From Flavobacterium sp. NG2 (GTDB lineage: Bacteria; Bacteroidota; Bacteroidia; Flavobacteriales; Flavobacteriaceae), in NCBI RefSeq assembly GCF_034119845.1, contig NZ_CP139420.1:3102001-3166000 (forward strand): a stretch of 64,000 nt of DNA, written 5' to 3'. Positions 18,835 to 26,100 of the stretch are shown piece by piece. The notes under the pieces are model-generated. The model was given only the letters and a program-made list of their open reading frames with translations. It had not been told where the DNA came from and searched no databases. Both the position numbers and the translations under genes were made by a program. Within the stretch, counting starts at the first letter, position 1; each line of letters opens with the position of its first letter.

Positions 18835-19941
18835 ATGAAAAAGCTACCCGTTTTTACTCTTGGTATTGAAGAGGAATATCAAATAATCGATCCAGAAACC
18901 AGAGATTTAAAGTCCCATTTATCTAAAATAGTTGATGGCGCTAAAAAGATACTTAATGAGCAAGTAAAGTCCGAAATGCATCAATCTGTTGTTGAAGTAG
19001 GGACTAATATTTGCCAAAACATTGGTGAGGCTGAAAAAGAAATAAAGTTTTTACGTTCCAAAATTGTTGAGCTCGCAGACAATCAAAATTTGATAGTTGG
19101 TGGTGCAGGAACACATCCTTTTGCCAATTGGCAAGACCAGCCAATAACCGATGACCCTCGCTACCACAATATCATCAACGAATTACAAGATGCCGCACGT
19201 TCCAATCTCATCTTCGGAATGCATTGTCATGTGGGAATTGAAAACAGAGAAATTGGTTTACAATTAATGAATCAGGCATGTTACTTCTTGCCCCATATAT
19301 TTGCGCTTTCTACTAATTCTCCTTTCTGGGAAGGAAGGTTAACTGGTTATAAATCCTACCGAACTAAGGTGTTTGATAAATTCCCAAGAACGGGATTACC
19401 TGAGTATTTTGAATGTTTGACCTCATATGAAAATTATTTAGAAACCTTGGTAAGAACCAACTGCATTGACAATCCAAAGAAGATATGGTGGGATTTACGT
19501 TTACATCCATTTTATGACACCATTGAATTTCGCATATGCGATATGAGTTTGACCGTTCAAGAAACGATGTGCATTGTATCTGTTATTCAAGCAGTGGTTG
19601 CTAAATTGTACAGAATGAATCAAAACAATATGAGCTTTAATATTTTTCGATTAGCACTTATAAAAGAAAATAAATTTAGAGCTGCCCGTTACGGAATTGA
19701 AGGGCAAATGATTGATTTTGGCTTGGGTAAAGAAGTTGAAACTAAAATGCTGATTTTAGAATTGCTTGACTTTATTGATGATGTAGTCGATGAATTAGGT
19801 AGCCGTGAACACATCAACTTTGTACATGAGATTTTAAAAACAGGTACTGGTGCAGCCAAACAAATTGCTGTTTGGGAAGAAACAAAAGATTTAAAAGAAG
19901 TAGTTAATTTTATCACAACAGAATTCACGAAAGGGCTGTAA
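18835..19941 (+). CDS. YbdK-type carboxylate-amine ligase (GCS2 family)
   Basis: This ATP-dependent ligase has the glutamine-synthetase-like fold of the GCS2 (COG2170) family. It joins a carboxylate, often glutamate, to an amine. The 368-residue protein starts with the diagnostic LGIEEEYQIIDPETRDL (metal-binding glutamates). It continues with QSVVEVGTNIC, FGMHCHVGIENRE (about 126-138), DLRLHPFYDTIEFRICDMS and a helical C-terminus. The E. coli homologue YbdK has weak glutamate-cysteine ligase activity; the substrate here is unknown. It is followed 44 bases later by a glutamine amidotransferase gene and then by an ATP-grasp-like gene, all on the plus strand. This suggests a pathway making a modified amide or peptide. 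Confidence 0.88.
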   Translation: MKKLPVFTLGIEEEYQIIDPETRDLKSHLSKIVDGAKKILNEQVKSEMHQSVVEVGTNICQNIGEAEKEIKFLRSKIVELADNQNLIVGGAGTHPFANWQDQPITDDPRYHNIINELQDAARSNLIFGMHCHVGIENREIGLQLMNQACYFLPHIFALSTNSPFWEGRLTGYKSYRTKVFDKFPRTGLPEYFECLTSYENYLETLVRTNCIDNPKKIWWDLRLHPFYDTIEFRICDMSLTVQETMCIVSVIQAVVAKLYRMNQNNMSFNIFRLALIKENKFRAARYGIEGQMIDFGLGKEVETKMLILELLDFIDDVVDELGSREHINFVHEILKTGTGAAKQIAVWEETKDLKEVVNFITTEFTKGL

Positions 19942-19955
19942 AAAAAATTAAAACT

Positions 19956-19963
19956 TATCTTTG
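19956..19963 (+). promoter_or_regulatory. Possible internal promoter before the amidotransferase gene
   Basis: TATCTTTG at 19956-19963 fully matches the TAnnTTTG box, 22 bases before the start codon at 19986. Only CTG stands 17 bases upstream. It could allow the last two genes of the cluster to be expressed separately from the ligase. Confidence 0.4.
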
Positions 19964-19985
19964 CATTTCATTTAAATACCACAAA

Positions 19986-20819
19986 ATGAATATGAAAAAA
20001 ATAATAAGACTAGCCATTCTGGACATGTACGATGGACAATCCAATCAAGGAATGCGCTGTATTATTGATATAGTTACCCGATTTTCACCCATTGTAAATT
20101 TTGATATTTTTGATGTAAGACAAAAAGGAGAATTACCAGATATTGAAAAATATGATTTGTATATTTCAACAGGAGGACCTGGAAATCCGTTAGAAGGAAA
20201 TGGAGATTGGGATGTTAAATATTACCAATTCATTGATGAACTAATGAAATGGAACATTGAAAACCCTGTAAAAAAACATATGTTATTCATTTGTCATTCA
20301 TTTCAAATGGCTTGTAAACACTTTGGTTTAGCTGAAATAACAAAAAGAAAAGACACCTCGTTTGGTGTCATGACTATACATAAAACTAAAGAAGGACTCT
20401 CTGACCCTCTTTATGAAGGTTTAGGTGATCCATTTTATGCGATTGATTCTAGAGATTATCAAGTTGTCCAACCAAAATTGAGTGTTTTTAAGAAAAAAGG
20501 AGCCAAAATTATTTCATTAGAAAAAATTAGAGATTATGTTCAATATGAAAGAGCCATAATGGCAGTCCGCTTTACGGATTATTTTGTTGGAACACAATTC
20601 CACCCTGAAGCTGACCCAATCAGTTTTATTGCCTCGTTACGTAATCTAGATGCTAAAGAAAAAATTAGAAAACTAAAAGGAAAAAAGAAGTTTAGAAATA
20701 TGTTAGAGGATTTAGTAGATGATGATAAAATTTACAAAACCAACGAAACACTTATACCTAATTTTCTTCGTTTGGCTATTAATGATTTAATGAAAACTAA
20801 AAAATTATTATCCAATTAA
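19986..20819 (+). CDS. Class I glutamine amidotransferase-like protein
   Basis: This protein has the class I (GMP-synthase-like) glutaminase fold, which releases ammonia from glutamine for a partner synthetase. In the 277 residues, the oxyanion segment STGGPGNPLEG is at about 61-71. The nucleophile is Cys103 in LFICHSFQMA, and the His/Glu pair is in GTQFHPEADP (about 200-209). No synthetase domain is fused to it, so a partner is needed. The flanking ligase and ATP-grasp-like proteins are obvious candidates. The C-terminal 60 residues are basic and specific to this subgroup. An ATG at 19992 (MKKIIRLA) is an alternative start. The next gene begins 15 bases after the stop. Confidence 0.85.
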   Translation: MNMKKIIRLAILDMYDGQSNQGMRCIIDIVTRFSPIVNFDIFDVRQKGELPDIEKYDLYISTGGPGNPLEGNGDWDVKYYQFIDELMKWNIENPVKKHMLFICHSFQMACKHFGLAEITKRKDTSFGVMTIHKTKEGLSDPLYEGLGDPFYAIDSRDYQVVQPKLSVFKKKGAKIISLEKIRDYVQYERAIMAVRFTDYFVGTQFHPEADPISFIASLRNLDAKEKIRKLKGKKKFRNMLEDLVDDDKIYKTNETLIPNFLRLAINDLMKTKKLLSN

Positions 20820-20834
20820 AAATAAGTATTAAAT

Positions 20835-22025
20835 ATGATTTCTAAATATAGGAAGGCTTTTAATTCGCAGTTTTCTGAAGAAAAATACCAAGCATTAAAA
20901 GATGATATTGCCTCAGATTTTGATTATGCCCCTACATTTAGAATTGGAGAAACCCCTTTTTTTATTTCGAAAGAGCTAAAAGAACAATTAATTGAAGGTT
21001 GTAATCAAGTTATAGCTCTAATTCAAGATAGAAACTTCAAAAACCTCACAAACAAATCGATAGAACTAAATCACATTGTTCCAAACGAGGACGAACACAC
21101 TAATTTCATCGCTATTGATTTTGGAATTTGCGAAGAAAATGGAGAAGTTCTGCCAAAATTAATTGAAGTTCAAGGCTTCCCTTCTTTATTCAATTTTCAA
21201 AATAATTTGTTTGAAAAATTTAAAAATCATTATCCTTTTTTAAGCGAACTTACACCTTTTGTAAATGATATTTCAAATGATGATTATTTAAAAACACTGG
21301 AAGAAGTTATTTGCAATCATCATCCAAAAGAGCATGTTATACTGCTCGAAATTGAACCTGAAAAACAAAACACCAAAATAGATTTTTATTATTGCAAAAA
21401 AGACCTTGGAATCAATACAGTCTGTGTAACCGATATTATCAAAATAGGAAATCAACTGTTTTATAAAAATGAAAAAGATGAAACGGTTTTGATAAAACGA
21501 ATTTACAATAGAGTGATTTTTGACGAATTGGACAAACGTACTGATTTGAAATTAGATTTTAATTTCACCGATGAACTTGATGTTGAATGGGCAGGTCATC
21601 CTAATTGGTTTTTTAGAATTAGTAAATTCATTCTTCCTTACCTTAAAGGAAAATATTTTATTGAAACAACCTTATTAAGTGAACTAAAAGAGATTCCTAA
21701 AGACTTAGAAAACTACGTCTTGAAGCCTTTGTTTTCTTTCTCAGGCTCAGGAGTTATTTTTCATGTTACAAAAGCAGATATTGAAAATGTGAAAGAAAAA
21801 GAACTTTATATTCTGCAAAAAAAAGTGAACTATACCCCTATTATTCAAGCTATCGAAGGAAAAGTAAAAGTCGAAGTACGAATGTTGTGTACCTGGAAAA
21901 ACGAAGATGCTACACCTACTATTTTGGGTAATCTTACACGATTGAGTCGTGGTGAAATGATTGGTGTCAAATACAATCAAGATAAAGACTGGGTGGGTGG
22001 AACTATTGGATTGTTTGAAAGATAG
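20835..22025 (+). CDS. ATP-grasp-like protein, third gene of the ligase cluster
   Basis: This 396-residue soluble protein is probably an ATP-dependent ligase of the ATP-grasp type. Visible support includes NYVLKPLFSFSGSGVIF (about 294-310), a nucleotide-binding lysine followed by a glycine-rich loop. Further on are KVKVEVRMLCTW and RLSRGEMIGVKYN, whose Glu, Arg and Asn fit the metal/phosphate site near the C-terminus. An IDFGICEENGEVLPKLIEVQGFPSL segment (about 95-119) is also notable. The family could not be named with certainty. It sits 15 bases after the amidotransferase gene, so coupled expression is likely. A structured RNA element begins 112 bases after the stop. Confidence 0.7.
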   Translation: MISKYRKAFNSQFSEEKYQALKDDIASDFDYAPTFRIGETPFFISKELKEQLIEGCNQVIALIQDRNFKNLTNKSIELNHIVPNEDEHTNFIAIDFGICEENGEVLPKLIEVQGFPSLFNFQNNLFEKFKNHYPFLSELTPFVNDISNDDYLKTLEEVICNHHPKEHVILLEIEPEKQNTKIDFYYCKKDLGINTVCVTDIIKIGNQLFYKNEKDETVLIKRIYNRVIFDELDKRTDLKLDFNFTDELDVEWAGHPNWFFRISKFILPYLKGKYFIETTLLSELKEIPKDLENYVLKPLFSFSGSGVIFHVTKADIENVKEKELYILQKKVNYTPIIQAIEGKVKVEVRMLCTWKNEDATPTILGNLTRLSRGEMIGVKYNQDKDWVGGTIGLFER

Positions 22026-22047
22026 TTTTTGTATTAAATATGCCTGG

Positions 22048-22104
22048 AGATTTTTGATTTAAGATTTTATGGGGTTACCATCTGAAATTTAAAATCAAAA
22101 ATCT
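22048..22104 (+). terminator. Possible weak terminator after the ligase cluster
   Basis: A 13-base arm AGATTTTTGATTT (22048-22060) is perfectly complementary to AAATCAAAAATCT (22092-22104), with a 31-base spacer that can pair further. There is no strong T-run after it, so its role is uncertain. Confidence 0.35.
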
Positions 22105-22137
22105 ACATTCAAAAATCTCTTAACTGCCTACTGATAT

Positions 22138-22175
22138 GCGTGAGGGATAGCAGTGGAAATCCTTTTTATTATGGA
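22138..22175 (+). ncRNA. 5' half of a structured RNA element, split by an insertion sequence
   Basis: The segment begins GCGTGAGGGATAGCAGTGG and runs into the T-rich arm CTTTTTATTAT (22162-22172). The matching 3' half is at 25249-25319. When the inserted DNA and one TATGGA copy are removed, GCGTGA pairs with TCACGC (25314-25319) and CTTTTTATTAT pairs with ATAATAAAAAG (25264-25274). This type of element is recalled as common between genes in Flavobacterium and resembles the Flavo-1 RNA motif. The name and the strand are inference. Confidence 0.6.
22170..22175. repeat. Target-site duplication, left copy
   Basis: TATGGA directly precedes the GGCACATTCA end of the outer insertion element. The same six bases follow its other end at 25249-25254. 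Confidence 0.75.
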
Positions 22176-22271
22176 GGCACATTCAGAAGTAATCCTATTT
22201 TTTCCAAGAAATAAAAAAAATGACCAAATTTCAGTTTTAGACTGCACCCAAAAGTTTAGACAAATTTATAT

Positions 22272-23054
22272 TTAATTTTGATAATAATGAGTTCGATATT
22301 TTATCGGACTCATTTTGTTTAAATTTGATTTAATTCTCTCGTTGTTGTAATAGATTATATATTTATCGATTTCCTTTTTTAATTGTTCTATTGATTTGAA
22401 TTTTTGCGTATAAAACATTTCAGACTTTAGTGTTCCAAAGAAATTTTCAATAATAGCATTATCTAAACAATTTCCTTTTCGTGACATACTTTGCACAATA
22501 CCTTTTTTCTTTAATAAATATTGATACTGCCTCATTTGATATTGCCAACCTTGGTCAGAATGGAGTAGTAAATTTGTATTATTTGGTATTTTCTTAAATG
22601 CTTTTTTTAGCATCATAACTACTTGGTTAAAAACTGGTCGTTCAGTAAGTTCATAGCTGATTATTTCTTGGTTAAACAAGTCAATTATAGGTGATAAATA
22701 CAACTTATTTCCAGAGACATTAAATTCTGTTATATCGGTTGCCCACTTTTGATTTGGAGCTTCTGATTTAAAATTTCTTTGCAATAAGTTTGGAGCTATT
22801 TTACCATTTTCCCCTTTATAAGATTTGTATTTTTTTACTCTAACAATACTCTTTAGTCCTAATAGTTTCATCAATTTTAAAACGGTTTTATGATTGATAA
22901 CGACTCCTTTACTTTGAAGTTCATCAGTTATTCGTCTGTAGCCATAACGCCCTTTATGTCGTTTATAAATGACTTTAATTAACTCTTTAGTTTCTTTATA
23001 TTTATCAGGTAATCTGCTCTGTTTTTGATGATAATAAAAACTACTGCGCGCCAT
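22272..23054 (-). CDS. IS3 family transposase OrfB (integrase domain)
   Basis: This is the catalytic part of an IS150-type transposase with an HTH_21-like region (KGRYGYRRITDEL) and an rve integrase core. The DDE residues are visible: Asp in WATDITEF, Asp in LLHSDQGWQYQ and Glu in NAIIENFFGTLKSE. The ATG at 23054 gives 260 residues. The frame, however, continues upstream without a stop to about 23150, where AAAAAAG lies on the minus strand. The active protein is thus probably an OrfA-OrfB fusion of about 450 residues made by -1 frameshifting, in which the sequence before the ATG contributes VDLRHKFDLELLLDLTN. Confidence 0.92.
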   Translation of the reverse strand: MARSSFYYHQKQSRLPDKYKETKELIKVIYKRHKGRYGYRRITDELQSKGVVINHKTVLKLMKLLGLKSIVRVKKYKSYKGENGKIAPNLLQRNFKSEAPNQKWATDITEFNVSGNKLYLSPIIDLFNQEIISYELTERPVFNQVVMMLKKAFKKIPNNTNLLLHSDQGWQYQMRQYQYLLKKKGIVQSMSRKGNCLDNAIIENFFGTLKSEMFYTQKFKSIEQLKKEIDKYIIYYNNERIKSNLNKMSPIKYRTHYYQN

Positions 23055-23104
23055 ATTTGTTAGATCTAGAAGTAACTCTAAATCAAATTTATGCCTTAAA
23101 TCTA

Positions 23105-23620
23105 CTATGGCTTGGAATTTTTCCTGGCTTGAATTAAGGCTTGTAACTTTTTTAGCAATTCATTCTCACAACGAAGTCTTTCGTTTTCTTTTAATAGTTC
23201 TTCTTCCCTTGTTAAGGGTTTGTTTGATTTGCTTTTTTTACGATTATTGCTCATAGAAATTGGTCTGCCTCTTTGTTTTGTCTCTAATCCTTTAAGGCCA
23301 AAGTTAGCATAATCTTTTTTCCATTTTAAAATTATGGCAATATCTGGGATATTAAATCTTATACCAGTTGCCATCAATGAAAGAGAGTCTTTTTCTATGG
23401 TTTTGAGTACTTTTAACTTAAATTCAGCGGAATAACTTTGATTTATTCGCGGTAATAAACCAATTTCACCATAAGCCTTATAAAAACTGACCCACTTACG
23501 AATATTGGATCTGTTAATACCTTTTAATCTTGAAACATGATACATTGAGTAATGTTTCTTTAAAACTAATTCTACACATTCTAATTTAAATGCATAATCA
23601 TATTTAACTTTTCTTTCCAT
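23105..23620 (-). CDS. IS3 family transposase OrfA (helix-turn-helix)
   Basis: This 171-residue DNA-binding part of the IS150-type transposase has two helix-turn-helix units (about residues 10-50 and 60-105). A C-terminal leucine-zipper-like coiled coil follows (REEELLKENERLRCENELLKKL). The slippery run AAAAAAG at 23147-23153 (minus strand) lies near the end of this frame, directly after the coiled coil, as expected for programmed -1 frameshifting into orfB. The frame appears intact. Confidence 0.9.
   Translation of the reverse strand: MERKVKYDYAFKLECVELVLKKHYSMYHVSRLKGINRSNIRKWVSFYKAYGEIGLLPRINQSYSAEFKLKVLKTIEKDSLSLMATGIRFNIPDIAIILKWKKDYANFGLKGLETKQRGRPISMSNNRKKSKSNKPLTREEELLKENERLRCENELLKKLQALIQARKNSKP
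23147..23153 (-). promoter_or_regulatory. Programmed -1 frameshift site of the IS3 element
   Basis: A6G on the minus strand lies where the orfA frame leads into the open upstream part of the orfB frame. The -1 product continues KVTSLNSSQEKFQ, similar in layout to other IS150-type fusions. Confidence 0.7.
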
Positions 23621-23663
23621 AAAAAATGCCCCAAATAGTGTCTAACTTTTTGGGGCATGTTCA

Positions 23664-23667
23664 GTTT
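23664..23667. repeat. Target-site duplication of the IS3 element, right copy
   Basis: GTTT here repeats the GTTT at 22234-22237 on the other side of the element. Joining the flanks at this point restores a 12-bp-plus hairpin of AAAAATGACCAA and its complement in the outer element. Confidence 0.7.
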
Positions 23668-23770
23668 CAAAATTGGTCATTTTTATTTTTCACGGACTCT
23701 GATGTATCAAAAAAGTCTTTTTTAGGTATTGACTAGATGCACGTTCTCCACGGAGGTGTTTTTTGTTTTT

Positions 23771-24835
23771 TTAGGCTGCTAAAATTTGTTGCTGCTTGAG
23801 AATTCTTCTTCCTATTTCCAGGGCATTTCCTGTATGTATTCCGAAGAAGATCCAAAGCATTTCACTTTTTTGGGTTTTGGCTTTTATCTTTTTTAGATTG
23901 TAATGTTCTTTCTCTTTTCCAAAACTTCCTTCTAATCGAGTGGAGCGTTCTTTTTTGATTTCTTTAGCTAAGATTTTACGCTGTTCTTCATTTTTGCCAG
24001 CTTTTCCTTTTCGCACAAAATCGGTTTGGATGTTGTTTGAAGTGGTGAATGTTCGATTTTTATTGGTGGCATAAATTGCATCAGCACCAAGCATTTTTAC
24101 TTTAGTTTTGGTTAAGTTTTGAGCGCAAAAAACCGTGCTTTGAAGACGTGTACCTTCATTGAAAGCTCTGTACTGAATATGTTCTATAAAATTAATTCCA
24201 TCAATTTGGATTTTGTTGACTTTGGCTCCAAATTCAACTTGTTTTACTTCCTTACCTCTTACAATAGGTCTAATATAGCTTTTACTAATACTTATTATTC
24301 TATCTGGAACACTTTTGCCTGTTTTAAAAATTTGAGACTGTTGTTGATACACCTTAGCGATTAGAGAACGTTGGTTTTTGTATTTTTTAGTAGCTTCAAA
24401 AGAATTTTGATTCTCAATTTTATTGAGTTCAGCGTTAAGTTTGTACAATAATTTCAACAGTCCTCTGGTTACTTTTGTACGGTGTTTTGATTGCTTTTTT
24501 CTTTTTTTAGAATATTCATTATAGCGTCTACACCAATCCAAATACTTGGTTCTTGGTAACTTGATTTTTAACATGCCGCATAAGGCTTCCATTTGTTTGT
24601 AATTCCATTGTACGCATTCCCATAGTAGTTTTTGATTAGTAGGAAAACGTACTTCACTTTCGTAACAAGTAGCATCTGTAAAAATTTTATCCAAATCACT
24701 CATATATGGAATCCAGTTTTTAGCTAATATTTCTTGACTCTTTCGAATATTTAAGCCTTTGGAGAGTTCCATTCTGATTTGGCTCACGATTTTAAAATTA
24801 GTCAGGGGTTTGTCTATAGGATTAAAATGTCGCAA
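23771..24835 (-). pseudogene. DDE transposase of the outer element, C-terminal frame
   Basis: These 354 codons hold the catalytic domain: Asp in IFTDATCYESEVRFPTN, Asp in MLGADAIYATNK and Glu in STRLEGSFGKEKEHYNL. The N-terminal domain is in another frame at 24814-25134. The two frames overlap by 22 bases around a T7 run on the minus strand (plus-strand A-run near 24834). Adding one T to this run would join them. The break may be a disabling mutation or a slippage site as known in some IS elements. The frame is otherwise free of stops, so decay is recent or absent. Confidence 0.7.
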
Positions 24836-25134
24836 AAAAACTGCATAAAAATATTACCGTTCAAAAGTTCGATAAGTTTTTTATCTGAGCAACCGTAGTA
24901 ATTTTTTAACATCATCAGGGCAATCTTACCCTTGGGACTAAAATAACAATGAGTCCCTTTGTTAGAATCTTTCAATTTGAAGGCTTGACTAAGCTCAGAA
25001 AAAGGCATTGAAAGGTATATTTTACCCAAATCCGTTTTTAAAAATTGGGCGTAAAAACTATCAAAATTTTCATTGATAGTAAAAATTGAAAATTTGTATT
25101 GAAATTCGCTTAAACGTACTATTTTTGCCATCAC
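24814..25134 (-). pseudogene. DDE transposase of the outer element, N-terminal frame
   Basis: These 106 codons match the N-terminal DUF772-like domain of IS5/IS1182-type transposases (SPKGKIALMMLKNYYGCSDKKLIELLNGN). The frame ends in FFCDILIL just past the T7 run, while the catalytic domain continues in the -1 frame. An ATG at 25131 (second codon) is an alternative start. The promoter was not identified. Confidence 0.7.
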
Positions 25135-25146
25135 ACTTTAAAAGAA

Positions 25147-25185
25147 AACCCCGTTTTTGACTCGTTTTGAGCAATTTCGGGGTTT
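25147..25185. terminator. Hairpin upstream of the outer element's transposase gene
   Basis: AACCCCG (25147-25153) pairs with CGGGGTT (25178-25184) inside the element's end region, with A/T-rich flanks. Such hairpins are known to shield transposase genes from outside transcription; that role is inferred here. Confidence 0.4.
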
Positions 25186-25248
25186 GTTTCTTCTAAAATA
25201 ACATCTATTTTACTGAAAAACAACTTTTTGTGTTATTATGAATGTGCC

Positions 25249-25254
25249 TATGGA
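25249..25254. repeat. Target-site duplication, right copy
   Basis: TATGGA follows the TGAATGTGCC end of the outer element and repeats 22170-22175. Confidence 0.75.
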
Positions 25255-25319
25255 GCTTGCGGAATAATAAAAAGATTGAAACGAATAGCCCGACCCGTAG
25301 TTTTTACGAAGGGTCACGC
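25255..25319 (+). ncRNA. 3' half of the split structured RNA element
   Basis: It contains ATAATAAAAAG (pairs with the 5' half), then GATTGAAACGAATAGCCC, then a local hairpin GACCC (25292-25296)/GGGTC (25311-25315). The closing strand TCACGC pairs with GCGTGA at 22138-22143. Together with the 5' half it forms a multi-branched structure. It lies just after the insertion and 13 bases before the end of the DUF4240 gene, which is on the other strand. Confidence 0.6.
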
Positions 25320-25332
25320 CCAAATAACTAAC

Positions 25333-26040
25333 TTACTTTTTCCAAAGTTTTTTAAATAAAATAGGACATATTTTCTCCATCGTTTTTGGTTCGTCAACAC
25401 TCCAGGTAAAGTTAATTAAGGGATAGTTTTCATCATTGGTTACAAATGTGTCGTAATCAATGTAAGCATATATTTCATGGTTCGTTTTATTCAAAAACGC
25501 ATTCATAGCAACAAACCAAAAACCTTCAAACTCATAAGTTGTTTGCCCTTCTTTTAGCAGATTCACTAAACTATCTGGATTAGCTACTGCTTTATAAAAT
25601 GTTTCTTTACCTTGTGAGATTAACCAACATCTGAAATAATCAAAGCTACTCGCATCTGTAGTACCATCATTCATAAGGAAAGCGGCACACCAAAGATTTG
25701 ATGTGTAGGTATCGTAAAGTAATTTATCGGTTCTTAAACGGAATCCAATGATTTCTTTTGGTGATAATTTTTCAACTTCATTGGCCAAAATAATTTCACG
25801 GTCTTCTTGTGGCAGATTGTCTTTTAAGGAATTAGCTATTATTGTCCAATACAAATCTTCATCAAGCATTTCACTAGACTTGGCAAAATGAATCGAGTCG
25901 AATTCGACAACCGGAAGGACTTGGGTAGGAACGGCATCAACAGTAGCCTTCGATTCTTTTAGTTTTACAGTACTAGTTTGAGCGATAGTCGAAACAGTAG
26001 AGATTAAAAATAATAACGCTATAAGAGTAATTTTTTTCAT
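25333..26040 (-). CDS. Exported DUF4240 domain protein
   Basis: This 235-residue protein has a Sec signal peptide (about residues 1-20, ending TIAQ). Its central domain is of DUF4240 type. The recognisable parts are LYWTIIANSLKDNLPQED, LSPKEIIGFRLRTDKLLYDTY and SFDYFRCWLISQGKETFYKAVANPDSL. The function of DUF4240 is unknown. Here it is exported, and a short proline/valine-rich linker lies between the signal peptide and the domain. It follows the M1 peptidase gene on the same strand after 60 bases, so the two may be co-transcribed. Confidence 0.75.
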   Translation of the reverse strand: MKKITLIALLFLISTVSTIAQTSTVKLKESKATVDAVPTQVLPVVEFDSIHFAKSSEMLDEDLYWTIIANSLKDNLPQEDREIILANEVEKLSPKEIIGFRLRTDKLLYDTYTSNLWCAAFLMNDGTTDASSFDYFRCWLISQGKETFYKAVANPDSLVNLLKEGQTTYEFEGFWFVAMNAFLNKTNHEIYAYIDYDTFVTNDENYPLINFTWSVDEPKTMEKICPILFKKLWKK

Positions 26041-26100
26041 AAATCAAGACGAATACACGCTTTGTTTATACGTCATATTCTTAGGTAAAATTAGTGAATT

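Larger units (their letters stand above)
22238..23663 (-). mobile_element. IS3 family (IS150-type) insertion sequence
   Basis: The element is 1426 bp with imperfect terminal inverted repeats: left TAGACTGCACCCAAAAG, right (reversed) TGAACATGCCCCAAAAAG, both followed by a TTAGACA-type block. It is flanked by GTTT at 22234-22237 and 23664-23667. The direct repeat can be read as up to eight bases, TTCAGTTT, if the right end is drawn shorter. It carries orfA and orfB with a -1 frameshift signal, as usual for IS3 elements. It has inserted in the loop of a hairpin belonging to the outer element. Confidence 0.85.
22176..25248 (-). mobile_element. Outer insertion sequence carrying a nested IS3 element
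   Basis: The element runs from GGCACATTCA (22176-22185) to its inverted copy TGAATGTGCC (25239-25248) and is flanked by the direct repeat TATGGA. Without the nested IS3-type element and one GTTT copy it would be about 1.64 kb. It encodes a DDE transposase on the minus strand, now in two frames. A terminator-like hairpin lies after the transposase gene and was the landing site of the IS3 element. The IS family is uncertain; the N-terminal domain of the transposase suggests the IS5/IS1182 relatives. Confidence 0.75.

Noticed and set aside
22221..23679. IS3 element ending at the outer TGACCAA/TTGGTCA pair
   Set aside because: No direct repeat flanks these points. The IS150-like ends and the GTTT duplication lie further inside, and the outer pair forms a hairpin of the host element when joined.
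22176..25248. GGCACATTCA/TGAATGTGCC as a natural stem of the RNA element
   Set aside because: They lie directly inside a TATGGA direct repeat, and removing them restores a better stem, so they are the ends of the insertion sequence.
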